A DNA stretch of 18,083 bases, taken from the NCBI RefSeq assembly GCF_937888285.1, contig NZ_CALART010000053.1, positions 1 to 18,083 on the forward strand, written 5' to 3'. This DNA comes from an uncultured Aquimonas sp. Lineage in GTDB: Bacteria > Pseudomonadota > Gammaproteobacteria > Xanthomonadales > Xanthomonadaceae. Position 1 is the first letter of the stretch. Each line of letters begins with the position of its first letter. The notes beneath the pieces were generated by a model. That model had not been told where the DNA came from, did no database searches, and was given only the letters and a program-made list of their open reading frames with translations. Both the position numbers and the translations under genes were made by a program. Of this stretch, positions 5,309 to 11,845 are shown piece by piece.

Positions 5309-7546
5309 ATGCACCGCTGTCCTCCTCGCCCCCTTTGCCGCGCCATCGCGCTGGCCCTGCCCCTGCTCTGCGCGCTCGCGCCCTTCGAGGCATCCCGGGC
5401 GGAGGCCGCCGCCGAAGCCACCCGCCTCGACCAGATCGTGGTGGTGGCCCGCCGCGCGCCCGAACCGCTGTCACAGGTCGTCTCCAGCGTCAGCCTGGTC
5501 GATCGCGAACAGTTCGAGTCGCGCCTGGCCGTCGATGCCGCCGATCTGGTGCGCTACGTGCCGGGGCTGCGCATGGACTCCGAGCCCAACCGCTTCGGCA
5601 GCCAGGGCGTGTCCATCCGCGGGCTAGGCGGCAACCGCGTGCGCGTCGAGATCGACGGCGTGCCCCTGCCGGAGGCCTTCGCGGTCGGCCAGTTCGCCGC
5701 CGCCGGCCGTGACTTCGGCGAGCTGGCCAGCATCGAACGCATCGAAGTGCTGCGTGGACCGGCTTCGACGCTGTATGGCAGCGATGCGCTGGCCGGCATC
5801 GTCGCCATCCGCACCCGCGACGCCGACAGCCTGCTGGCCACCAGCGCGGGCGATCGCCACGTCGGACTGCAGGCGGGCTACGCCGGCCGCGATGCCAGCC
5901 GGCACCTGGGCTTCAGCCATGCCTTCGCCGGCGACCACGGCCTGCAGGGCGTGCTGGTCGCTTCGCTGCGCGAGGCCGGCACGCCGGGCAACCGCGGCCG
6001 CTCGACGGCGGAAGACGCCAATCCCACGGATCGCGAAGCACGCAGCCTGCTCGGCAAGCTGGGCCGCGGCTTCGGCGCGCACGGCCAGTGGCAGCTCGCC
6101 TTCGAGCACCAGCGCAGTGAGGTGCAGACCGACGTGGTCAGCCAGCGCTTCGCTCCCGGCCGCTTCACCACCACTTACGAACTGCTGGGCGACGACGCCC
6201 AGCGCCGCAACCGCATCAGCCTGAAGACGAACTGGGAGGCGAGCCTGCTCGGCTTCGACCGCATCGAAGCCCTGCTCTACGGCCAGGACAGCGAAACCCG
6301 CCAGGACACCGAGCAGTTCCGCTTGGCCGACCGCACCACGCCCTTCGAGTCGCTGCGCTGGCGGCGCTTCGACTTCGCGCAACGCGATCTCGGCCTGGAT
6401 CTGCTGGGCATGCGCAGCTTCAGCACCGGCGCGGCCGCGCACGAATTGCTGGCCGGGCTGGAACTGGAGCGCAACCGCTACAAAGGCGAGCGCGATGGCC
6501 TCGAGACCAACCTGCGCAACGGCAGCACCTCGACCGTGGTGCTGGGCGAGCGCTTCCCGGTGCGCGATTTCCCGACCTCGGTCGGTGAGCGCCGCGCCCT
6601 GTTCCTGCAGGACGAGATCACGCTGGGCCGCTTCGCGCTGATCCCCGGCCTGCGCTACGACCAGTACCGGCTGGACGCGCGGCCCGACGCGATGTTCGTC
6701 GAGGACTATCCCGGGTTCGAGGTGGTGGACGGCAGCGAAGACAGCCTGACCGGCAAGCTCGGCCTGCGCTTCGCCGCGACCGAGGACAGCCAGCTGTTCC
6801 TGCAGTACGCCCGCGGCTTCCGCGCCCCGCCCTTTTCCGACTTGAACATCGGTCTGTCGCTGACGCTTCTGAACTACGAGGTGCGGCCCAACCCCGATCT
6901 GAAGCCCGAGACCAGCCACGGCTTCGAGGCCGGCTGGCGCTACGCCGGCGAGCGCGTGCACGCGACCCTGTCGGCCTATCGAAACGACTACCGCGACCTG
7001 ATCGAATCGCGCGCCAACCTCGGCGTGGACGCGAGCACCGGCGCCCTCGTGTTCCAGTCGGTCAACCGCGATCGCGCCCGCATCGAAGGCCTCGAGCTTG
7101 AAGTCGAATGGGACCTGGCCGGGCTGTCGGAGACGCTGGATGGCTTCCGCCTGCAGGGCGCGCTGGCGACGGCGGACGGCGAGGACACGCGCCGAGGACA
7201 GCCGCTGAACAGCGTCGACCCCGACACCGCCGTTCTGGGCCTGAACTACGCCGCCGGCAACGGCCGCTGGGGTGCGGAGTTCATCACCACCGGGGTGCGC
7301 GGCAAGGACGCTCTCGACCAGACCTCAGGCGCGCTGTTCGCCCCGCCCGGCCACGCCGTGTTCGATGCCTTCGCCTGGTGGCAGGTTCACGAGCAGGTGC
7401 GCCTGAACCTCGGCCTGTTCAACCTCGGCGACCGTCGCCATTGGCGCTGGGCCAACGTGCGCGGGCTGGCGGCGAGCACGCCGAACCTGGGCTTCTACAC
7501 GCAGCCGGGGCGGAGCGTGAGCGTAGGGGTAGATGTGAGGTTCTGA
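5309..7546 (+). CDS. TonB-dependent outer membrane receptor, heme/hemoglobin type
   Basis: A 745-aa outer membrane receptor. It has a Sec signal peptide (hydrophobic core about 11-25, cleavage near residue 35), a TonB-box-like DQIVVVA at 41-47, and a plug domain over about 50-165 with the usual SIRGLGGNRVRVEIDGV and IEVLRGPASTLYGSDALAG segments. A long beta-barrel follows, ending in a C-terminal aromatic (VDVRF). FRAPP at 504-508 and NPDLKPE at 528-534 are the two boxes of the heme/hemoglobin receptor branch (TIGR01785/01786 type). The histidine normally found between them, a heme ligand in HemR, is missing here. The substrate could therefore be something other than free heme. The gene is divergent from nirS with an FNR-type box between them, and no Fur box is apparent. 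A palindrome 10 bp after the stop could serve as terminator. Confidence 0.85.
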   Translation: MHRCPPRPLCRAIALALPLLCALAPFEASRAEAAAEATRLDQIVVVARRAPEPLSQVVSSVSLVDREQFESRLAVDAADLVRYVPGLRMDSEPNRFGSQGVSIRGLGGNRVRVEIDGVPLPEAFAVGQFAAAGRDFGELASIERIEVLRGPASTLYGSDALAGIVAIRTRDADSLLATSAGDRHVGLQAGYAGRDASRHLGFSHAFAGDHGLQGVLVASLREAGTPGNRGRSTAEDANPTDREARSLLGKLGRGFGAHGQWQLAFEHQRSEVQTDVVSQRFAPGRFTTTYELLGDDAQRRNRISLKTNWEASLLGFDRIEALLYGQDSETRQDTEQFRLADRTTPFESLRWRRFDFAQRDLGLDLLGMRSFSTGAAAHELLAGLELERNRYKGERDGLETNLRNGSTSTVVLGERFPVRDFPTSVGERRALFLQDEITLGRFALIPGLRYDQYRLDARPDAMFVEDYPGFEVVDGSEDSLTGKLGLRFAATEDSQLFLQYARGFRAPPFSDLNIGLSLTLLNYEVRPNPDLKPETSHGFEAGWRYAGERVHATLSAYRNDYRDLIESRANLGVDASTGALVFQSVNRDRARIEGLELEVEWDLAGLSETLDGFRLQGALATADGEDTRRGQPLNSVDPDTAVLGLNYAAGNGRWGAEFITTGVRGKDALDQTSGALFAPPGHAVFDAFAWWQVHEQVRLNLGLFNLGDRRHWRWANVRGLAASTPNLGFYTQPGRSVSVGVDVRF

Positions 7547-7556
7547 GCTGGCGCGC

Positions 7557-7582
7557 CATGGGGTGGGCCCCGGCCCACCAGG
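7557..7582 (+). repeat. GGTGGGCC/GGCCCACC palindrome, copy 4
   Basis: Core GGGTGGGCCCCGGCCCACC, starting 10 bp after the TonB receptor stop codon. The flank on its right is related to the GAGGCGAG-YGTGGAGCT flank seen beside several other copies, so the repeated unit is longer than the palindrome itself. Confidence 0.85.
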
Positions 7583-7672
7583 AGCCCAACACTCGCCCCT
7601 GTCTTCGCGTTCGCAGGCTGACCTCCTCGCAAGCGACACGTGAATGCGACACGCCGCAGCACGCCTCCACGC

Positions 7673-7698
7673 CATGGTGGGCCAGGGCCCACCCTATG
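7673..7698 (-). repeat. GGTGGGCC/GGCCCACC palindrome, copy 5
   Basis: CATG followed by GTGGGCCAGGGCCCACCC and TATG, in the CATG-to-CTATG orientation. It is the left boundary of the modular element that fills the region between the TonB receptor and norZ. Confidence 0.9.
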
Positions 7699-7705
7699 GA
7701 CGCTT

Positions 7706-7740
7706 CGCTTCCCGCTTCCCGCTTCCCGCTTCTCGCTTCT
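7706..7740. repeat. CGCTTCY heptad array, copy A
   Basis: Five head-to-tail heptads: CGCTTCC three times, then CGCTTCT twice. The seven-base period is the same as that of the GGGATTC arrays, with a different sequence. The same module occurs at the equivalent position in copy B (11093-11120). Confidence 0.85.
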
Positions 7741-7752
7741 GCGGTTGCTCTT

Positions 7753-7987
7753 GCGGGCAGGAGCCCGCGCTCTTCCACGGGGCCCCTGGGGAGCGGCGAG
7801 GCTCGGACGATCAGCCCGCAGGGGCGCCGGCAGGGATGCCGGCGATGTTCGTGACAGTGCAGGGATGCACTGTCCACGAACACCGGCCGAGACTCGCGAA
7901 CCCTCTGCGCAGGGATGCGCAGAGGGCGCGGACGAGGGGTGGCCTTTCTCTTGCCTACTTCTCTTTGGCCACGCAAAGAGAAGTAGG
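7753..7987 (+). ncRNA. Candidate structured RNA with three AGGGAT-loop hairpins, copy A
   Basis: This is a string of perfect or near-perfect hairpins with no plausible coding. (1) GCGGGC / AGGA loop / GCCCGC, 7753-7768. (2) CGCCGGC / AGGGAT / GCCGGCG, 7825-7844. (3) TGTTCGTG plus ACAGTGC / AGGGAT / GCACTGT, one bulged C, CACGAACA, 7846-7882. (4) CCCTCTGCGC / AGGGAT / GCGCAGAGGG, 7901-7926, extendable by CGCG/CGCG. (5) CCTACTTCTCTTTG / GCCACG / CAAAGAGAAGTAGG, 7954-7987. Hairpins 2 to 4 have unrelated outer stems but the same GC-AGGGAT-GC tip. That tip equals the core of the CsrA/RsmA SELEX consensus, an ARGGAU hexaloop closed by C-G. GTGGCC at 7939-7944 can pair with GGCCAC at 7967-7972, competing with hairpin 5. 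No promoter or GacA-type upstream site was found. The strand is assigned from the GGA orientation. Confidence 0.45.
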
Positions 7988-8330
7988 TCGGGCGGCCCGA
8001 AGGGCTGACCGAAAGCTCTTGCTCTTCGATTCAAACGACAGAGCGAACAAGCGAAACCGAGGCGAGCGTGGGGCTCATGGTGGGCCAAGGCCACCCTATG
8101 ACAGCCGCGAGGGCGGGCAGCCCGAAGGGCCGACTGGAGAAGCTCTTGCTCTCCGCTTCGAGCGACGAAACGACGAAGCGACGAAGCGACGCAGCAAGAC
8201 CGAGGCGAGTGTGGAGCTCATGGTGGGCCAGGGCCCACCCTATGACAGCCGCGAGGGCGGGCCACCCGAAGGACGGATCGAACGCTCTTGCGCTTTGCTT
8301 CAAGCAGCGAGCAGCAAGATCAAACGCAGT
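7988..8330 (+). repeat. Tandem repeat units of module A, with palindrome copies 6 and 7
   Basis: A partial unit (to 8075) is followed by a unit starting at 8076 and another starting at 8219. Each full unit begins with a palindrome (8076-8100, a shortened form with GGCCAAGGCC, and 8219-8244). It continues ACAGCCGCGAGG, then a small GC hairpin, GCTCTTGC, a CTTCGCTTCGAGCGACGAAG-like hairpin, and ends GAGGCGAGTGTGGAGCT. The last unit decays after about 8300. ORFs through this stretch translate the repeat (GQGPPYDSREGG again and again) and are not considered real. Confidence 0.8.
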
Positions 8331-8365
8331 CATTCCTCGGGCAAGAGGGATGGCGACGCTCCGCC

Positions 8366-8475
8366 CGGACCCTCTCCCCAACCCCACCTTCGCTTCGCTC
8401 GGGCTCTCGGGGTCATCGGCTGCCACCGGCAGCCGATAAGCAACCCCGAACCGCTCCCACGGGGAGAGGGCTCAA
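8366..8475. repeat. Three-tier hairpin element, copy A
   Basis: Three nested stems. The outer stem is CCCTCTCCCC (8370-8379) with GGGGAGAGGG (8461-8470). The middle stem is TCGGGGT (8407-8413) with ACCCCGA (8443-8449). The inner stem is ATCGGCTGCC (8415-8424) with GGCAGCCGAT (8428-8437) around an ACC loop. A homologous inverted copy lies at 17800-17901 and a shortened relative at 11753-11784. Confidence 0.75.
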
Positions 8476-8568
8476 GCGCAGCGGAGCAACGTCGAGCCTT
8501 TCGCCGGCAGATCAACGGCAGGGCCGCGCCCTACCCGCGCAACTGCGGCCTGGCGACCACCGCCCCGC

Positions 8569-8582
8569 TTGACCTGCATCAG
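8569..8582 (+). promoter_or_regulatory. FNR/Dnr-type box for norZ
   Basis: TTGAC-CTGC-ATCAG matches the FNR-family inverted repeat at nine of ten half-site positions. Its centre is 73.5 bp upstream of the preferred norZ start, so activation at -41.5 would start transcription near 8617 and leave a leader of about 32 nt. It lies just outside the repeat-filled region. Confidence 0.65.
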
Positions 8583-8635
8583 TGCCACCCAGACCCACTG
8601 GAGCGGAGCATCCCCTCCACATCAAAAGGTCGATG

Positions 8636-8640
8636 AGGAG
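8636..8640 (+). promoter_or_regulatory. Ribosome binding site that decides the norZ start
   Basis: AGGAG at 8636-8640 has ideal eight-base spacing to the GTG at 8649 but overlaps the upstream in-frame GTG at 8640. I therefore prefer 8649. Confidence 0.75.
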
Positions 8641-8648
8641 TGCGCGTC

Positions 8649-10925
8649 GTGAGCATTGAAAGAAAGCTGTGGCTGGGCCTGATCGCCCTGCTCACGGTCT
8701 CGTTTGCGGTCCTGCTGTGGGTAGGCACCGAGATCCATCGGCAGATGCCGCCGGTCCCCGAGCAGGTGGTGACCACCGAGGGCAGCGTGGTCTACACCCG
8801 TGCCGACATCGAGACCGGCCGCCAGGTCTGGCAGTCGATGGGCGGCCACCAGCTGGGCTCGATCTGGGGCCACGGCAGCTATGTGGCGCCGGACTGGACT
8901 GCCGACTGGCTGCATCGCGAGGCGATCGCCTGGCTGGACATCGAAGCGCGTCGCACCCACGAGCGCGACTACGCCGACCTGCTACCCGAGCAGCAGGCCG
9001 CCCTGCAGGTGCGCCTGCAGAGCGAGATCCGCCAGAACGGCTACGAGGCCAGCACCTCGAATCTCATCATCAGCGCCCAGCGCGCGCAGGCGATGAACGT
9101 GGTCGCCGAGCACTACATCGCGCTGTTCGGCGATGACCCGCAGATGCTCGACCTGCGCCGCGCCTACGCGATGAAGAACGGCACGGTGAAGGAAGCCGAG
9201 CACCGCCGTGCGCTGAACGCCTTCATCTGGTGGACGGCCTGGTCGGCGGTCACCGAGCGCCCGGGGCAGGCGATCAGCTTCACCGCCAACTGGCCCTACG
9301 AGCCCCTGGTCGGCAATGAGCCGGCACCGAACCTGCTGATGTGGACCGTGTTCAGCGTGCTGTTCCTGATCGCCGGCATCGCCCTGCTGGGCTGGTACAA
9401 CGCCCGCCAGAAGGAAGAGGACCTGCCGCCGCTGCCGAAGATCGATCCGCTGTCGACGATCACGGTCACGCCCTCGATGAAGGCCACCGCCAAGTATTTC
9501 TGGGTGGTGATCGCGCTGTTTCTCACCCAGATCCTGCTCGGCGCCCTGACCGCGCACTACCAGGTCGAAGGCCACGACTTTTACGGCATCGCCCTGTCGG
9601 AGTTCCTGCCCTACTCGCTGACCCGCACCTGGCACACCCAGCTCGCGGTGCTGTGGATCGCGACGGCCTGGCTGGGCATGGGCCTGTACATCGGCCCGGC
9701 GATCTCGGGCCATGAGCCGAAGTTCCAGCGCCTCGGCGTCAACGTGCTCTGGGTGTGCCTGATCATCATCGTCGTCGGCAGTTTCGCCGGGCAGTGGTTC
9801 GCGGTGATGCAGAAGATGGGTCTGGCGCACAACTTCTGGTTCGGCCACCAGGGCTGGGAGTACGTCGACCTTGGCCGCTTCTGGCAGTGGTTCCTGTTCC
9901 TCGGCTTGGGCATCTGGCTGTTCCTGGTCGGCCGCACCCTGGTGCCGGCGATCCGCCGCGGCGGCGAGCACAAGTCGATTACCCTGCTGCTGTTCCTCTC
10001 CACGGTCGCGATCGGCCTGTTCTACGGCGCCGGCCTGATGTACGGCGAGAAGACCCACCTGTCGATGGTCGAGTACTGGCGCTGGTGGGTGGTGCACCTG
10101 TGGGTCGAAGGCTTCTTCGAGGTCTTCGCCACGGCCGTGATCGCCTTCCTGTTCACCAAGCTCGGCCTGGTCCGCGCCAAGCTCGCCACCACCGCGGTGC
10201 TGTTCGCCACCATCGTGTTCATGGCCGGCGGCGTGCTGGGCACCCTGCACCACCTGTACTTCACCGGCACGCCCACCGCGGTCATCGCGATCGGCGCCAG
10301 CTTCTCGGCGCTGGAAGTGGTGCCGCTGGCCTTCCTGGGCTTTGAAGCCCACCACACCTACAAGCTCGCCTCGGCCACGCCGTGGATGCGCCGCTACCAC
10401 TGGCCGATCATGTTCTTCGTCGCGGTGGCCTTCTGGAACCTGGTCGGCGCCGGTCTGTTCGGCTTCCTCATCAACCCGCCGCTGCCGCTGTACTACATGC
10501 AGGGCCTGAACCTGACCCCGCTGCACGGCCACACCGCCCTGTTCGGCGTCTACGGCATGCTCGGCATCGGCCTGATGCTGTTCTGCCTGCGCGGCATCAA
10601 ACCGCTGGTGGCTTGGAACGAGGGCGCGCTGAAGACCGCGTTCTGGGCACTCAACGTCGGCCTGGTCGGCATGGCCCTCTTCACCCTGCTGCCGATGGGC
10701 ATCATCCAGCTGGCCGCGGCGATCGAGCACGGCTACTGGTATGCGCGCTCGGCCGACCTGATGCAGCAGCCGATCATCCAGATGCTGGTGTGGATGCGGG
10801 TGCCCGGCGACACCGTGTTCAGCGTCGGCGCGGTGGCCCTGGCCTGGTTCACCCTGCGGCTGTGGATCAAGCCGAAGCAGGCGTTCGCAGCTCCGAAGGG
10901 CAGCGAGGCCGAGGCGCGGGTGTGA
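8649..10925 (+). CDS. norZ: Quinol-dependent nitric oxide reductase, single subunit
   Basis: A 758-aa integral inner-membrane qNOR that reduces two NO to N2O using quinol. It has one N-terminal helix (about residues 6-26), a periplasmic domain of about 200 residues homologous to NorC but without a CxxCH heme motif, then about 13 more helices of the heme-copper oxidase fold. The metal ligands are visible: H329 and H628 for low-spin heme b, H626 for heme b3, and H483, H534 and H535 with E487 for FeB. The H483-to-H534 spacing of 51 and the H626-x-H628 pair match cytochrome-c NOR (H207/H258/H259, H347/H349). Length fits qNOR (about 760) and there is no norC. It is preceded by an FNR-type box and followed by a strong terminator, so it is likely monocistronic. 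norB is also used as a name for this family. Confidence 0.96.
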   Translation: MSIERKLWLGLIALLTVSFAVLLWVGTEIHRQMPPVPEQVVTTEGSVVYTRADIETGRQVWQSMGGHQLGSIWGHGSYVAPDWTADWLHREAIAWLDIEARRTHERDYADLLPEQQAALQVRLQSEIRQNGYEASTSNLIISAQRAQAMNVVAEHYIALFGDDPQMLDLRRAYAMKNGTVKEAEHRRALNAFIWWTAWSAVTERPGQAISFTANWPYEPLVGNEPAPNLLMWTVFSVLFLIAGIALLGWYNARQKEEDLPPLPKIDPLSTITVTPSMKATAKYFWVVIALFLTQILLGALTAHYQVEGHDFYGIALSEFLPYSLTRTWHTQLAVLWIATAWLGMGLYIGPAISGHEPKFQRLGVNVLWVCLIIIVVGSFAGQWFAVMQKMGLAHNFWFGHQGWEYVDLGRFWQWFLFLGLGIWLFLVGRTLVPAIRRGGEHKSITLLLFLSTVAIGLFYGAGLMYGEKTHLSMVEYWRWWVVHLWVEGFFEVFATAVIAFLFTKLGLVRAKLATTAVLFATIVFMAGGVLGTLHHLYFTGTPTAVIAIGASFSALEVVPLAFLGFEAHHTYKLASATPWMRRYHWPIMFFVAVAFWNLVGAGLFGFLINPPLPLYYMQGLNLTPLHGHTALFGVYGMLGIGLMLFCLRGIKPLVAWNEGALKTAFWALNVGLVGMALFTLLPMGIIQLAAAIEHGYWYARSADLMQQPIIQMLVWMRVPGDTVFSVGAVALAWFTLRLWIKPKQAFAAPKGSEAEARV

Positions 10926-10980
10926 GCGGCGCGGCCGCGTGATGCACCAAGGACCGGCGCGGTGAATGCGCGCAGGTCTC

Positions 10981-11016
10981 GCAGAGCGGGCCCGGGTGAT
11001 TCCGGGCCCGCTCTGC
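10981..11016 (+). terminator. Strong terminator-like hairpin after norZ
   Basis: A perfect 15-bp stem (GCAGAGCGGGCCCGG with CCGGGCCCGCTCTGC) around a six-base loop, about 55 bp after the norZ stop, followed by GTTGGGG. It separates norZ transcription from the repeat module that follows. Confidence 0.8.
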
Positions 11017-11058
11017 GTTGGGGCTTCGGTGCAGATGGGCATGCGCGAGCGTCAAGCC

Positions 11059-11083
11059 CACGGTGGGCCAGGGCCCACCCTAT
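11059..11083 (-). repeat. GGTGGGCC/GGCCCACC palindrome, copy 8
   Basis: Core GGTGGGCCAGGGCCCACC followed by CTAT, preceded by GCGTCAAGCCCA. That left flank is the one seen before copies 1 and 3, so this copy combines flanks of both orientations. It opens module B. Confidence 0.85.
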
Positions 11084-11092
11084 CCACATCGC

Positions 11093-11120
11093 CGCTTCTC
11101 GCTTCTCGCTTCTCGCTTCT
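11093..11120. repeat. CGCTTCY heptad array, copy B
   Basis: Four perfect CGCTTCT heptads followed by a partial CGCTTT. It occupies the same place in module B as the array at 7706-7740 in module A, but unit number and sequence differ. Confidence 0.85.
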
Positions 11121-11133
11121 CGCTTTGGCTCTT

Positions 11134-11367
11134 GCGGGCAGGAGCCCGCGCTTTCCACGGGGCCCCTCGGGAGCGGCGGGAGGCCGCGGATCAGCCCAAA
11201 GGGGCGCCGGCAGGGATGCCGGCGATGTTCGTGACAGTGCAGGGATGCACTGTCCACGAACACCGGCCGAGACTCGCGAACCCTCTGCGCAGGGATGCGC
11301 AGAGGGCGCGGACGAGGGGTGGCCTTTCTCTTGCCTACTTCTCTTTGGCCACGCAAAGAGAAGTAGG
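11134..11367 (+). ncRNA. Candidate structured RNA with three AGGGAT-loop hairpins, copy B
   Basis: Second copy of the hairpin string, offset 3380 bp from copy A. The AGGA-loop hairpin is at 11134-11149. The three AGGGAT hexaloop hairpins are at 11205-11224, 11226-11262 and 11281-11306. The 14-bp GCCACG-loop hairpin is at 11334-11367. From 11201 to about 11408 it matches copy A with a single substitution, whereas the stretch before 11201 differs at many positions including short indels. Both copies point the same way and flank norZ. No promoter was identified. The terminator at 10981-11016 argues against simple read-through from norZ. The link to RsmA/CsrA binding is inference from the loop sequence. 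Confidence 0.45.
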
Positions 11368-11700
11368 TCGGGCAGCCCGAAGGGCTGACCGAAAGCTCTT
11401 GCTCTTCGCTTCGAGCGACGAAGCGACGAAACAGAACCGAGGCAAGCGTGGAGCTCATGGTGGGCCAGGGCCCACCCTATGACAGCCGCGAGGTCGGGCA
11501 GCTCTAAGGGCTGGCCGAAAGCTCTTGCTCCTCGCTTCAGGCAACCCAGCGAACAAACGAAACCGGGGCGAGTGCGGAGCTCAGGGTGGGCCAGGGCCCA
11601 CCCTATGACAGCCGCGAGGGCGGGCAGCCCGCAGGGCTGACCGAAATCGCTTGCTCCTGCTTTTCGCTCGGAGCGACGAAAGCGCAGGCGCCACATCAGC
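11368..11700 (+). repeat. Tandem repeat units of module B, with palindrome copies 9 and 10
   Basis: A partial unit to 11455, a full unit at 11456-11581 and a third starting at 11582. Each full unit starts with a palindrome (11456-11481 and 11582-11607) followed by ACAGCCGCGAGG. Each carries a six-pair hairpin of the CAGCCC / GAA / GGGCTG type: CAGCTC/GGGCTG in one unit, CAGCCC/GGGCTG in the next. Sequence identity fades after about 11690. Confidence 0.8.
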
Positions 11701-11752
11701 CATGAGCCAAGTCGCAACGCACGGCAAGGCCCGAAGCAAACGCTTCGCCCAG

Positions 11753-11784
11753 CCCCCCCCACCCCCTCCCCCGCGGGGAGAGGG
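11753..11784. repeat. Shortened three-tier hairpin element, copy B
   Basis: CCCCTCCCC, CGC and GGGGAGAGGGG resemble the outer arms of the element at 8366-8475 with the inner stems deleted. GCTTCGCCC at its left edge matches the flank of the copy at 17800-17912 when that copy is read in reverse. Confidence 0.45.
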
Positions 11785-11797
11785 GCCAGCGCATCGG

Positions 11798-11811
11798 CTG
11801 ACGCAGATCAG
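11798..11811 (+). promoter_or_regulatory. FNR/Dnr-type box at -41.5 from the nnrS start codon
   Basis: CTGAC-GCAG-ATCAG, an FNR-family inverted repeat with C/G at the outer positions, like the nirS site. Its centre is exactly 41.5 bp before the A of the nnrS ATG, the classic class II activator spacing for a transcript beginning at the ATG. CATCCT at 11834-11839 sits where the -10 would be. Confidence 0.6.
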
Positions 11812-11845
11812 CGCGCTCCCCGCGCGCCACGCGCATCCTGCGCCC

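Noticed and set aside
7825..8330. CRISPR array
   Set aside because: The repeated parts are hairpins with differing stems or irregular units, with no constant direct repeat, no regular spacers and no cas genes.
7644..8636. 330-codon ORF through the region before norZ
   Set aside because: It only translates the repeat modules; the same peptide phrases recur with each repeat unit and shift frame between copies.
8982..11042. 686-codon minus-strand ORF opposite norZ
   Set aside because: Shadow of norZ, whose heme and FeB ligands are all in place on the plus strand.
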